Under the pieces are notes generated by a model. That model was not told the DNA's origin and ran no database searches. It saw only the letters and a program-made list of their open reading frames with translations. Shown piece by piece: positions 25,418 to 34,002 of a stretch of 64,000 nucleotides of DNA (position 1 is its first letter; every line of letters begins with the position of its first letter). The stretch is taken from positions 62,001 to 126,000 of the forward strand of contig JAZOCC010000027.1 of the NCBI GenBank assembly GCA_045596385.1, given 5' to 3'. The DNA comes from SIG307 sp045596385 (GTDB taxonomy: Bacteria > Bacillota > Clostridia > Lachnospirales > Lachnospiraceae). The position numbers and the translations under genes were made by a program.

Positions 25418-25446
25418 ATTATAACACCGATATTTCCATTTTGCAA
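25418..25446 (-). promoter_or_regulatory. Alpha-operon (rpmJ) promoter
   Basis: TTGCAA-N17-TATAAT (25441-25446 and 25418-25423), preceded by AAAAAAGTGC. The 16 bases AAAAAAGTGCTTGCAA differ by one from the same place in the S10 promoter. Leader to rpmJ is about 30 bases. Confidence 0.85.
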
Positions 25447-25497
25447 GCACTTTTTTGAGGGATTTTTCATGTTTTTCCACATTTTTCTAGAGGGTAC

Positions 25498-25818
25498 GGG
25501 CTGTCGCGGGGGAATGCGGGGCTCTTTCTTCGTGGTCGGGCGTGTTTCTTACGGACGCCGGAAGGCCAGGGGAAGAAACTCGTTTTGCATAGCGCAACGC
25601 TCCGTCAAACTTCCTCTAAGAACGACTAGGACGCTCGGGAGCGACCTCGCGCCCAGTCTTTTCTAAGAGGTGATTTCGACTCCGCTAAGGACGCGGCCCT
25701 TCGGGCAAATGACAAAACTCCGTTTCTTCCCCTGGCCTTCCGGCGTCCTAATGAACATTCCAAATCTCCACAAAGAAAGAGCCGCCGCATTTGCGACAGC
25801 CCTGTTGCTTCTATAAAA
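25498..25818. repeat. 320-base near-palindrome upstream of the rpmJ promoter
   Basis: Arms of about 80 bases pair almost throughout: terminator-like GGGCTGTCGC..GCTCTTTCTT on plus at 25504-25533 mirrors the 46-bp terminator at 25773-25818, and a perfect 27-bp stem joins 25553-25579 to 25722-25748. The centre has a CCTCTAAGAA/TTCTAAGAGG stem with one A-A mismatch and a CCGC/GCGG hairpin with loop TAAGGAC. No gene. The plan recalls the three structured RNAs, but the inner stem sequence is not convincingly the same. Confidence 0.75.
25773..25818 (-). terminator. 46-bp terminator, copy a
   Basis: Hairpin GGGCTG..CGCA/TGCG..CGGCTC followed on minus by TTTCTT, placed 10 bases after the stop of the truncated DUF4097-like gene. 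Identical over all 46 bases to the copy at 27238-27283. Confidence 0.85.
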
Positions 25819-25827
25819 AGGAAACTA

Positions 25828-26247
25828 CTATTTCCCTTCCAGCAATCTATATATGTCTTCCGGAAGGTATAGCGTCAACTTTGGTTCTTCATCGTTAAAG
25901 GATACTCTTATATAATCATACCATTTACGAGTGTCCTCCTTGGAAATGATGAGAGAGTTGTTTTCGACTCTGACGGTGTGCGTTTCTTTTCGGTCCTCGT
26001 AACATACAACTTTACAGTTCCCATCAACCGACAACAACATACGCACCTCCGGTATCTCCGTTCTGTTATCCTCGAATATAATATTGTTAAATTTTTCCGT
26101 AACCTCATAGGTATTAGTCTCGTAAATCACTGTACTGATTTTCTTTACATCAAAACCAACCGCAAACAATCCTATTAATGCAATAACAATCCCTGCCCCG
26201 CATAACAGAAACGCAATTTTAAAAGGTTTCTTTTTTGATTTTTTCAT
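25828..26247 (-). CDS. DUF4097-like membrane-anchored protein, apparently C-terminally truncated
   Basis: 139 residues: a single N-terminal membrane segment (about 10-30) and the opening strands of a DUF4097-type beta-helix (VTEKFNNIIFEDNRTEIPE, VRVENNSLIISKED, LTLYLPEDIY). In relatives the beta-helix continues for 100 or more residues after LYLPE; here it stops at YRLLEGK, 10 bases before the 46-bp repeat. That suggests the end was replaced by recombination at the repeat. Translationally coupled (ATGA) to the DUF1700 gene; together with PadR this is a common three-gene set of unknown envelope-related function. Confidence 0.65.
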   Translation of the reverse strand: MKKSKKKPFKIAFLLCGAGIVIALIGLFAVGFDVKKISTVIYETNTYEVTEKFNNIIFEDNRTEIPEVRMLLSVDGNCKVVCYEDRKETHTVRVENNSLIISKEDTRKWYDYIRVSFNDEEPKLTLYLPEDIYRLLEGK

Positions 26248-26846
26248 CGCACTGCCTCCTTTCTGATAAAACGGGATTTGATAAATAGAAACAGCTTCTT
26301 ACTGATAACGCACAGTCCTTTCGTTATGTACAGACACAAGAAGAATCCGAATACACTGAGTCCGACAAGAAACAGTCCCATACCAAACAATACCACGCCG
26401 GTCCACAAATTTCCCTGCAAAATACTAATCGGTAATAACAATAGGCCGGAAAGAGCTCCCAATCCGATTGCCAATTCTGCAGACCATAACATTGCAATAA
26501 CCGACCATAGTGCAAGATATACGGAAAGCACCGCCATAATCAATGTAGCTAACACGGAAAGCCACAACGGAGAACCCAATATCAACAGCACCATTTCCCA
26601 CGCTGCCAACTTTCTCTTTGGTTTCACTCGTGCTTTTACCAGCTTAGCAAGGGGCATTTCGTTCAATATAGTGCTTGCGATTTCTGCCGGCGTACCGACT
26701 GCCTTTACTGCTTCATCTTCGGAGAGTCCGTCCTCCATGCGATCATCAATCATCTCTTCGTAGTAATCCAATGACTGCTTCATATCCACCTCAGACAAAC
26801 CAACCAACCGCTTCTTCAACTCCAAAAGGAACTCATTCTTTTTCAT
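26244..26846 (-). CDS. DUF1700-family membrane protein
   Basis: 200 residues. The N-terminal HAAS-like helical domain (MKKNEFLLELKKRLVGLSEV, then YYEEMIDDRMEDGLSEDEAV and IASTIL) is followed by four hydrophobic segments from about residue 83 on. DUF1700 proteins are regularly encoded between a PadR regulator and a DUF4097 protein, as here; function unknown. Overlaps the PadR gene by 14 bases and the next gene by four. Confidence 0.85.
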   Translation of the reverse strand: MKKNEFLLELKKRLVGLSEVDMKQSLDYYEEMIDDRMEDGLSEDEAVKAVGTPAEIASTILNEMPLAKLVKARVKPKRKLAAWEMVLLILGSPLWLSVLATLIMAVLSVYLALWSVIAMLWSAELAIGLGALSGLLLLPISILQGNLWTGVVLFGMGLFLVGLSVFGFFLCLYITKGLCVISKKLFLFIKSRFIRKEAVR

Positions 26847-27159
26847 TTCGTACTCCCTCCTTCGTCACAAACTCATAAATGGAAAGCAATTCCTTCCATT
26901 CTTCCTTAAACTCCTCAATCCGTGCCAGTCCCAAATCCGTAATGTGATAATACTTCCGTAACCTGCCGTTATGCTCCGCATTCCGTACCGTCAAAAGCTC
27001 CGCTCCCTCCAAACGCCTAAGAATCGGATATAAGGTAGATTCTGAAATTTCTACATAGGGCTTCATATCCTTGATAATCTGATAGCCGTAAGAATCTTCA
27101 TCCTTAATAGCCGCCAGCACACAGACATCTAACAAACCTCGTTTTAATTGAATATCCAT
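26833..27159 (-). CDS. PadR-family transcriptional regulator
   Basis: 108-residue regulator with the PadR winged helix: LKRGLLDVCVLAAIKDEDSY, GYQIIKD, STLYPILRRLEGAELL and KYYHITDLGLARI. GGAGG is 6 bases before the ATG giving MDIQLKRG. It probably represses its own operon: an 8-7-8 inverted repeat overlaps the promoter. Confidence 0.92.
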   Translation of the reverse strand: MDIQLKRGLLDVCVLAAIKDEDSYGYQIIKDMKPYVEISESTLYPILRRLEGAELLTVRNAEHNGRLRKYYHITDLGLARIEEFKEEWKELLSIYEFVTKEGVRNEKE

Positions 27160-27178
27160 AGCATACCTCCTTACGCAC

Positions 27179-27210
27179 AATACTATATCACGCATAGTAT
27201 TATATGTCAA
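27179..27210 (-). promoter_or_regulatory. PadR promoter and operator
   Basis: TTGACA-N17-TATAGT (27205-27210 and 27182-27187). The inverted repeat AATACTAT-N7-ATAGTATT (27179-27201) covers the -10 box and spacer, a normal place for a PadR operator. Confidence 0.8.
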
Positions 27211-27237
27211 GAGGTATTTTACAGTTTCTTATCGCAT

Positions 27238-27283
27238 AAGAAAGAGCCGCCGCATTTGCGACAGCCCTGTTGCTTCTATAAAA
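27238..27283 (-). terminator. 46-bp terminator, copy b
   Basis: Same 46 bases as 25773-25818; here it ends the methyltransferase transcript, 25 bases after the stop. The pair brackets the PadR-DUF1700-DUF4097 unit as direct repeats. Confidence 0.85.
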
Positions 27284-27307
27284 TATGTAGGGAAACATGA
27301 AAAATCC

Positions 27308-28078
27308 CTAAAGGCTTCTTTCGTCCTTTCTTTTCAGCAAAATCTTAAAGTGCGTGGCATCTTTTAAGTCGATACCGCTGTCACGTTTGATTTGTTGCTT
27401 TACGTACGGCAATACATAGTGCTCGCTGTATACGATTTCGTATTCCTCCGGTATCATGCGTAGCAGTGCTTCCACTTTGAGCGGAAGGTAGTTTTCGTTT
27501 ACTTCACGCTCCCAGTTTTCCGTGTAGCTGTATTTTAATAAGTAATGAATGAGGTTGAATCGTTCCTCGATGCTTCCCCAGATGCTTTCGTATTCTGCCA
27601 GCTTCTCCGGGAAAAGTTTTCTTGCTTTTTCCACATCGGAAGGGTCTGCCTTTCCTGTGGCAGTCTCGGACACCATCATGTCACGGATGGCGATGTACTT
27701 AAAGCCGGAGCCGAAGACTCTGTCCCAGAATTCCGCTACCGATGCCTCGGTGCCGTAGGAGTATACCTCATGCAAGGTACTGGAAATGTTTATTAAGGTC
27801 TCCTTCGGATCCATGGCAATCGCATTCCACTCTTTGTAAAACTTGCATTCCGGCAACAGTTCTTTTGCCCTCTCAATCATGTCTTCGCTGATATCATAGC
27901 CGATATACTCATATTCCGGAAATAAATACTGCATCGCCCGGATCAATACTCCGTTGGCACATCCGAAGTCCAGGATTGCATCAATCGGTTCAAATATCTT
28001 ATCAATAAAGAACATTTTGTCCATAAAGGACTTTTGCATCCGCTGTACATATACTTCCAAATCTGCGACTTTTTCCAT
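27308..28078 (-). CDS. Class I SAM-dependent methyltransferase
   Basis: 256 residues. SAM-binding motif I AILDFGCANG near residue 40, acidic motif II YIGYDIS near 65, and a NISSTLHEVYSYG segment around 100 typical of this group. No catalytic specificity is readable. I start at the ATG giving MEKVADLE because GAGAGGTG lies just upstream. It follows the condensation-domain gene by 30 bases, so the two likely act together, possibly making or modifying a small acylated molecule. Confidence 0.8.
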   Translation of the reverse strand: MEKVADLEVYVQRMQKSFMDKMFFIDKIFEPIDAILDFGCANGVLIRAMQYLFPEYEYIGYDISEDMIERAKELLPECKFYKEWNAIAMDPKETLINISSTLHEVYSYGTEASVAEFWDRVFGSGFKYIAIRDMMVSETATGKADPSDVEKARKLFPEKLAEYESIWGSIEERFNLIHYLLKYSYTENWEREVNENYLPLKVEALLRMIPEEYEIVYSEHYVLPYVKQQIKRDSGIDLKDATHFKILLKRKDERSL

Positions 28079-28108
28079 CGTACGCACCTCTCTCTTCCGA
28101 TTGTATTC

Positions 28109-29455
28109 TTAGGATGCAACGGAAGCATCCTCTTCCAGACTCATTGTCAAACTGTCATATACCGCATCGATAATCTCCCGGGCCTTGTTCTCCGACACCG
28201 CATTCGGCTTATGTCCCAGTGAGATGGTCAGTACATCTCTTAACGACGTTACGCCGAAGGTACAGTTACAGGCCGGCATCAGGTTCGGTATAAAATAGGC
28301 GTCTCTTACTACCATATCTTCTGCCACATCTTCGAATGATATATTTCTTATGTTTGATAATTCGAAGTTTTCGCTGCCATAGCTTAAGGACAATGCATTC
28401 CGCATCATTCCCAGCACTTCCATATCCCGGAACATGCCGTATCTCGCATAATATGCCGCACCGAAGGCATCCGCACTGAGTAGCATAAAGGTATACAAGG
28501 TCTCAAACATTTCCTCCGTATGGGTACGACGTTCCTTGATGCAACGGTCGGTAATCACCACATTGTCCCAGAACCCGATGCTTCTGTCATAGTGCAGAAG
28601 CGGCTTGATACAGGACGCATAATTAGCCATCTCTTCCTCATTCCCTCTTTCGAAGAAACTCCTTGTATCTACCGATATAATCGCTTCTATGGCCTCCCCC
28701 TGAAGCATGGCACCCGCAATGGCGGTACTGATTGCCGCACTGATGGTCACACCCAGTTCTTTGCATTTTTCCCGCAGCTTCAAAAACATCGGCTTCTTAA
28801 TATTTCTGCATACCAAGCCATACCCGACGGACGCATTGTGGGTTTCTATCATTTGCTTATAGTCTTCCCACGTAAACTCCACCTGCTTCTCTTCGCATTT
28901 TTTACTTACCGCAAGCAGGCCTTCTCTCACAGCTTCCGGAATTCTGTACGCCTCCGGCAAATCCTTTTCGTTCAGTTCCGGATAGGCTTCCTTCTTTTGC
29001 GGCACTTCTCCGGTACGATACGCGTAAATCAAATCATCCATCAACAGCTTTACCGACATTCCGTCTCCGTACATATGCTGGCAAACCACCATCAGATAAA
29101 AACGGTCGGCTCTTATCACTACACCAAACATTACGCCCGGCGTCTCCAGCAAATTAATCGGTTTGTAAATCATTTTGCGAATCGCGTTTTCCCATGTAAT
29201 ATTCTGTAATTCATCAAACTCTTTCAGCTTTACATGTTGTCCCGCATCTTCAAACCACATTTTGCTTCCGGACTTTCGTACCACATGATGAATCAATGGA
29301 TGTGCTTCCTCTAAGAGGCGCACCGCCCGCTCCATTTTCTCATGACTGTACCGTCCTTCCACGGTTACCTTCAGGGTCACATATGCCGAGGGCATATAAT
29401 AGAACCCTTGCCCCGCTACAATTTCCTTTCTCGCTTTTTTTCCCATGCTTTTCAT
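28109..29455 (-). CDS. Stand-alone condensation-domain-like acyltransferase
   Basis: 448 residues in the NRPS condensation / alcohol O-acetyltransferase superfamily. The catalytic HxxxDG reads HMYGDG near residue 132 and the second-half ISVDTRSFF segment near 275 corresponds to the family's structural DFG-like strand. No carrier or adenylation domain is attached, as in free-standing acyl or peptide couplers. AAGGAAGG precedes the ATG giving MKSMGKKARK. Next to a methyltransferase, so a two-enzyme tailoring step is plausible; substrate unknown. Confidence 0.68.
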   Translation of the reverse strand: MKSMGKKARKEIVAGQGFYYMPSAYVTLKVTVEGRYSHEKMERAVRLLEEAHPLIHHVVRKSGSKMWFEDAGQHVKLKEFDELQNITWENAIRKMIYKPINLLETPGVMFGVVIRADRFYLMVVCQHMYGDGMSVKLLMDDLIYAYRTGEVPQKKEAYPELNEKDLPEAYRIPEAVREGLLAVSKKCEEKQVEFTWEDYKQMIETHNASVGYGLVCRNIKKPMFLKLREKCKELGVTISAAISTAIAGAMLQGEAIEAIISVDTRSFFERGNEEEMANYASCIKPLLHYDRSIGFWDNVVITDRCIKERRTHTEEMFETLYTFMLLSADAFGAAYYARYGMFRDMEVLGMMRNALSLSYGSENFELSNIRNISFEDVAEDMVVRDAYFIPNLMPACNCTFGVTSLRDVLTISLGHKPNAVSENKAREIIDAVYDSLTMSLEEDASVAS

Positions 29456-29600
29456 TCCTTCCTTCTCTTTGGTATTCAAACCAATTTGATTATAACATGG
29501 AGCGAAATCGTAGCACAATTCGAACTTTCTTCCTATTGGCGGGCGTTACAGTTCTTCGAAGACACTTTTAGCAATTCCGTATAATAACTTTCAAATTTAA

Positions 29601-29627
29601 AGGTGGCAATTATATCCATTGCCACCT
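29601..29627 (-). terminator. Terminator of the cysK operon
   Basis: Perfect 10-bp stem AGGTGGCAAT/ATTGCCACCT with a 7-base loop, followed on minus by TTTAAATTTG. It lies about 60 bases past the stop of the membrane-protein gene. Confidence 0.75.
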
Positions 29628-29688
29628 CTGCTCTGTTCCTTATTCTCGCTTAACTCAACAGCATACTAAAACACCGTTCCACTTTCTT

Positions 29689-30423
29689 TTACTCCTCCTC
29701 ATACAAACGCTTATCGTTCATCGCCGCCAGACACTGCTTTTTCTGCTGTTCCAAACGCTTCAGACGCTGCAGGCCTTCAATCGTTTTCTTTTCCTGCATA
29801 TACCGATAAAACAAAATGCCCCAGACAATTGCGGATACGCCGGTAAACATCAGCTTTATCAGCAATGTATCCCGTATCCAGTACGGATTCAAAAAGGAAA
29901 CATAATACTCCATGTTGGTGTTCTCCGGTAGATTCGGTACGCTGAACTCATCGTCCTTCGGCCTATTCATCCGCTGCATCAAATACTCCGGCCAATCCTT
30001 CTCCATCTTCCCTACTTTACCCACAAAGTACAACGGAGTATCTGTGGAAAATGCCTTTAACTTTTCCGGACTGTTCAAATAATTCTTATTCTTCCAAAAT
30101 CCATTGGAGGAATCGTCCGTCTCCGCATAAATATACTCCTCTTCTCCCCATAGCTTCAGTACCACAAAGCTCTGTGTTCCAAAAGCTCGTCCGGACTCAA
30201 AATAGGCATTGTAGGCGTACTCGTACTTTACCTCTACAATATTTCCTTCCTTGAATGCCACCGCATCCTTATGGGTAACAGGGTAAGGTCTGCTCATCCG
30301 CCACAGCGTATACGCTCCGGAAAGCACTAAAATCAGACAAAGAACCATGTGGATGCTTGCCACGAGTAAAGCAACCTTTTTGCCTTTTGCCACCTGTAAT
30401 ACAGCTTCCCCTTGTTCTCCCAA
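29689..30423 (-). CDS. Two-span membrane protein of unknown family
   Basis: 244 residues with membrane segments at about 17-42 and 190-209 and an extracytoplasmic beta-rich domain between them (VEVKYEYAYNAYFESGRAFG, LYFVGKVGKM), plus a charged C-terminal helix. The start is TTG, 8 bases after GGAGG; no other start is near. It follows cysK by 17 bases. No recognised family or function. Confidence 0.65.
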   Translation of the reverse strand: MGEQGEAVLQVAKGKKVALLVASIHMVLCLILVLSGAYTLWRMSRPYPVTHKDAVAFKEGNIVEVKYEYAYNAYFESGRAFGTQSFVVLKLWGEEEYIYAETDDSSNGFWKNKNYLNSPEKLKAFSTDTPLYFVGKVGKMEKDWPEYLMQRMNRPKDDEFSVPNLPENTNMEYYVSFLNPYWIRDTLLIKLMFTGVSAIVWGILFYRYMQEKKTIEGLQRLKRLEQQKKQCLAAMNDKRLYEEE

Positions 30424-30440
30424 TACACACGCCTCCGTTC

Positions 30441-31343
30441 TTAGATGAGCGCCGTACTGAAATACCGCTCCGCCCTGTCTGCCAGAATCGTTGCGATGAC
30501 CTTATCCTTACCGTACTTTTCCGCCATTTTCTTTGCCGCCCAGACATTTGCGCCGGAGGAGGTGCCCACCAAAAGTCCCTGTACCTTTGCCAGCTCTCTG
30601 GCTGTATTGATGGCATCGTCATCGGACACTTCCACGATGTCGGTAATAATCTTTGTATCTAACACAGCCGGTACAAAACCGTCGCCGATGCCCTGAATCT
30701 GATGAAGCCCCGGCTCGTGACCGAGAAGTGCGGACACATTCTTCGGCTCTACCGCTACGATTTTACAATCCGGATTCTGCTCCAAAAGGTAGCTTGCGAT
30801 TCCCTGCAGGGTTCCGCCGCTGCCGATACCGGAGACAAAGATATCGATTTTCTTTCCCAACTGCTCTACGATTTCTCTTGCTGTGGTCTTATAATGGGCC
30901 TGCGGATTTGCAAGGTTCTCAAACTGCTGCGGCACAAAATATTCGTCGGAAGAGGACGCCAGACGAAGTGCCTCCTGTACGGAACCGTCGATGCTGAGCT
31001 CCGGCGGCGTCAGTACCAGCTCCGCACCGAGAGCGCGGATAATCTTCTTTCGCTCGTCGCTCATATTCTCCGGCATTACGATAATGACCTTATAGCCCTT
31101 GCGCACGCCACAAAGAGCCAGACCGATACCGGTATTGCCGGAGGTCGGTTCGATAATGGTCATGCCTGGCCTCAGGGCACCGCTTTTTTCTGCTTCCTCC
31201 AACATATTTAACGCAATACGGTCCTTGATGCTGCCGCCCGGATTAAAAAACTCCGCCTTTGCGTAAATCTGCAGTCCCGTCGTTGCCTCCAGACTAACCA
31301 ACGGCGTATTACCGATTAAATCCAAAACATTGGTTATGTACAT
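30441..31343 (-). CDS. cysK: Cysteine synthase A
   Basis: O-acetylserine sulfhydrylase, the PLP enzyme that makes cysteine from O-acetylserine and sulfide. 300 residues, standard length. PLP lysine in GGSIKDRIA near residue 42, phosphate-binding-loop region PTSGNTGIGL at about 65-74, and the SGIGSGGTLQG cofactor loop near 175. No leader or riboswitch fits in the short gap upstream, so cysK is probably expressed from further upstream. Confidence 0.95.
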   Translation of the reverse strand: MYITNVLDLIGNTPLVSLEATTGLQIYAKAEFFNPGGSIKDRIALNMLEEAEKSGALRPGMTIIEPTSGNTGIGLALCGVRKGYKVIIVMPENMSDERKKIIRALGAELVLTPPELSIDGSVQEALRLASSSDEYFVPQQFENLANPQAHYKTTAREIVEQLGKKIDIFVSGIGSGGTLQGIASYLLEQNPDCKIVAVEPKNVSALLGHEPGLHQIQGIGDGFVPAVLDTKIITDIVEVSDDDAINTARELAKVQGLLVGTSSGANVWAAKKMAEKYGKDKVIATILADRAERYFSTALI

Positions 31344-31367
31344 GATACTTCTCCTTCAAAACAAAAC

Positions 31368-32321
31368 TTAAATACGGAATCGGTTTGCGGTCTGATACAA
31401 AAATACATATTCGCAAACACCAAAGGCCAGCACTCCCAAAATAAAAAGGAACATCAATATCAGAGCAATTCCCGGCATTATAAACGCTAAAATCAAGAGA
31501 ATAATAATACCTCCGAATATCCAGAAAAACAACTTGGACATGACGTACCAGCGGTTTGCCAGGGCCAAATCTCTCCGCTCTACGATTCTTCCGCAGGCAA
31601 CTAAAAACTTATAACCGCCGATAATCTCCAATACTACTGCTGCCAACAACATCAAAATTGCGAAAATCGAACCGATTCCCCCGGCAGCCAGACCGGAAAC
31701 CTTCATTGCCACAAGAGCGCCCGCCAAAATCAGCTCTGCCACAAATAACAATCCGGTCGCAACCAAATCACAGATTCCCGCAGTCTTAAAGGTATCTTCT
31801 TCTCTTCCCAAACGAATCATCAGAATCGCGGTTGCAATACTGGCACCGATATTAATAATCGAGCCGAGACCGATGATGATTGAAAACGACCCGAACACAT
31901 TCTCATTGGACAACACATTTCCGAAGCCCGCCAAAAGGAACAACCAGAAAATTGCCAGCAAATGGCTCCGTACAAACGGTGCATCGTGATTATCTCTTGC
32001 TCTGTTCATTTGCTCTCCCGAATATGCGGTACCCGTGGTCCCCATCATCCCCATCGGAGCAGCCGCGGCAGACGGCTCCGCCGGCACCCGGGTTTTATTC
32101 GCATTCCATTTCTGCATCATCGTCTCACGTCCCGCCAACATAGTACAGGAGGCACTGCTCTCACACGCCTCACATGCGCTCTTGTACTTATTTCCGCAAC
32201 AACGTGCAATCTCACATAAGGTACCGTCATCCTTTCCCGGACCGTTCTTACATCCCGGACACCCTACCGTTTCTCTTTCCATGCAATCTTCGCAATCTTT
32301 TCCGCAAAATGAATATTCCAT
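31368..32321 (-). CDS. Cys-rich DUF3795-like domain fused to a polytopic membrane domain
   Basis: 317 residues. The first ~75 carry the CGKDCEDC, CPGCKNG and CESSASC pattern of DUF3795-like metal-binding domains; a flexible Ala/Pro/Met/Gly linker follows to about 115; the rest has roughly six membrane segments with short loops. A soluble Cys-rich head on a membrane domain suggests metal or redox sensing at the membrane, but this is inference. GGAGG precedes the ATG. It lies 24 bases before cysK. Confidence 0.65.
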   Translation of the reverse strand: MEYSFCGKDCEDCMERETVGCPGCKNGPGKDDGTLCEIARCCGNKYKSACEACESSASCTMLAGRETMMQKWNANKTRVPAEPSAAAAPMGMMGTTGTAYSGEQMNRARDNHDAPFVRSHLLAIFWLFLLAGFGNVLSNENVFGSFSIIIGLGSIINIGASIATAILMIRLGREEDTFKTAGICDLVATGLLFVAELILAGALVAMKVSGLAAGGIGSIFAILMLLAAVVLEIIGGYKFLVACGRIVERRDLALANRWYVMSKLFFWIFGGIIILLILAFIMPGIALILMFLFILGVLAFGVCEYVFLYQTANRFRI

Positions 32322-32434
32322 CGTTCCCCTCCTGATTTATAGGCTTTATCTTTCCTCAAAAAACATGCATATTATATCATTTTTACAGCGTGTCGTCAAA
32401 CGGTTTATTCTGTCGCCTTCGTCCCATCCCGGTT

Positions 32435-33022
32435 TCACCGGTCCGGGCAAATAACAATTTCCTCTACCCGCGGAAGCCCCTCCGGAATCTTCACAAAGTA
32501 ATAATATGTAATGATATCATCCTCTGCCCCTTCTCCCGAATAGGAAACATAAAGTGTCACCTTGCTTTTTCCGTTTTCCTTTACAATCTGTGATATTCCC
32601 TCTACCTCCGGCTGTAACCCGGCATTATTCTGCTCCACAACACAAAAAATATCATTGAAGGAATGGAATATACCGCCGCCACCGGAATGCGCCCTTTCAT
32701 AGCGCTTCAATTCCCTGGCATGGGCCTTCTTTACAAACGCATCCCAGGATTCCTGATGAGCGTAATACAACGTCTCCGACTCTGTACCGTTTAACTGCCG
32801 TTTCCAATCCTTCCAATAATACCGGTCTGAAGTAATCACGTCCACCCATCCCGGAATCCACACTTCACCCTCTGTAAGCGTTACCCAATCCGCCTCGGAT
32901 ACATGGCTTGCCGGAGGCTCAGCCTGATAAAGCGTGTGCGCCTCACGCCACCACCACCTATACCCGACGATGCCCGCAGCCGCAAGTAACAAAATGCACG
33001 TTGAAATAATAAGCTTCTTCAT
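32435..33022 (-). CDS. Exported or membrane-anchored protein of unknown function
   Basis: 195 residues. N-terminal signal anchor MKKLIISTCILLLAAAGIVG, then a Trp/Tyr-rich domain (WWWREAHTLY, RYYWKDWKRQ) and a beta-rich C-terminus. AAGGAGGGAG lies before the ATG chosen, so the longer frame is excluded. No known family. Confidence 0.6.
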   Translation of the reverse strand: MKKLIISTCILLLAAAGIVGYRWWWREAHTLYQAEPPASHVSEADWVTLTEGEVWIPGWVDVITSDRYYWKDWKRQLNGTESETLYYAHQESWDAFVKKAHARELKRYERAHSGGGGIFHSFNDIFCVVEQNNAGLQPEVEGISQIVKENGKSKVTLYVSYSGEGAEDDIITYYYFVKIPEGLPRVEEIVICPDR

Positions 33023-33137
33023 GGTTCTCCCTCCTTGCTTATACTGTAGCATAACTGACGGCATACTTCAATTGATTTCCTCTCTTTTTCTCAACCCTGT
33101 GAGATTTTGTATTTTCAACCCGTATGATTTTAACATT

Positions 33138-33476
33138 TCACCCCGCGAGATTTTTGAATGAAGATTCCGCCTGCTCCGCTGCCATATCCAACTTCTTATT
33201 TCTGAAATACAGCGCGATATCAATGGAAATCGCTATGGAGTTAATAATATAAAACGCAAAGCTTAATCCGAACAAAAAGCCGCTTGCTCCCGTACAGGTC
33301 AGCTGGATGATTTTTCTCGCAATACCGATACCGTATCCCACCAGTAAAATCACTTCAAACAGTACACTCTTTCCTTTTGCCGTCCGGGATACCCAGGACT
33401 TCCGGATGGAAATCGGCCAGGACAGGCCGAAGCAAAAGATGGTCAATGCCTCCAATAAATCGATGATATTTTCCAT
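33138..33476 (-). CDS. Small three-span membrane protein, PQ-loop-like
   Basis: 112 residues with three hydrophobic segments. The start GLSWPISIRKSWVSRTAKGKS resembles the PQ-loop/SemiSWEET entry motif (Trp-Pro, Lys, Thr-x-x-x-Ser). Half-transporters of this size dimerise, but sequence similarity is weak and the call tentative. GGAGAA stands before the ATG. Confidence 0.5.
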   Translation of the reverse strand: MENIIDLLEALTIFCFGLSWPISIRKSWVSRTAKGKSVLFEVILLVGYGIGIARKIIQLTCTGASGFLFGLSFAFYIINSIAISIDIALYFRNKKLDMAAEQAESSFKNLAG

Positions 33477-33527
33477 GTTGTTCTCCTTTTATAGCATAAT
33501 TCACTATAGTAACCTATGGCGGTTCCT

Positions 33528-33989
33528 CTAACGTACCTTCTCACTGCTTACCACTTCAAACCCTACATTTTTGTAAAGTTTAAGGGCATTTTGATTCCAC
33601 TCCGCCACATGCAAGGTGATCGGATTTTCACTCTTCTTCCGAATCTGTTGCATGCCCCACAGTAGCAACTGCTTTCCGTAGCCCTTTTTCTGAAACTTTT
33701 TATTTACTATCAAATCATCTATTTCGTTTCCGTAACAAGCCACCGAACCGATAATCTCACTGTCTTTCATAAGCAAATAGATGTCGCTTGCTTTCTCTCT
33801 AATTTGCCCATAATCGTTCAGGTAATTGTACGGTTCAATCTCCAACGCTTTCCGCATATCGTAAAAACATTCGTTGTAGATGCTTTTGTATTGTTCAAAA
33901 TATTGCATCTCAAACGGAATACAGGTAACCGCACTCTGTTCTACAGACTCCTTGTCATATTTCAATTCATAGGCAATGACTTCTATCAA
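33528..33989 (-). CDS. GNAT-family N-acetyltransferase
   Basis: 153 residues with the GNAT acetyl-CoA loop FQKKGYGKQLL near 100 and the strand-helix ending LHVAEWNQNALKLYKNVGF. Starts at TTG, 7 bases after GGAGG. Acceptor substrate unknown; follows the S51-like gene by 13 bases. Confidence 0.82.
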   Translation of the reverse strand: MIEVIAYELKYDKESVEQSAVTCIPFEMQYFEQYKSIYNECFYDMRKALEIEPYNYLNDYGQIREKASDIYLLMKDSEIIGSVACYGNEIDDLIVNKKFQKKGYGKQLLLWGMQQIRKKSENPITLHVAEWNQNALKLYKNVGFEVVSSEKVR

Positions 33990-34002
33990 AGTACCACCTC
34001 CG

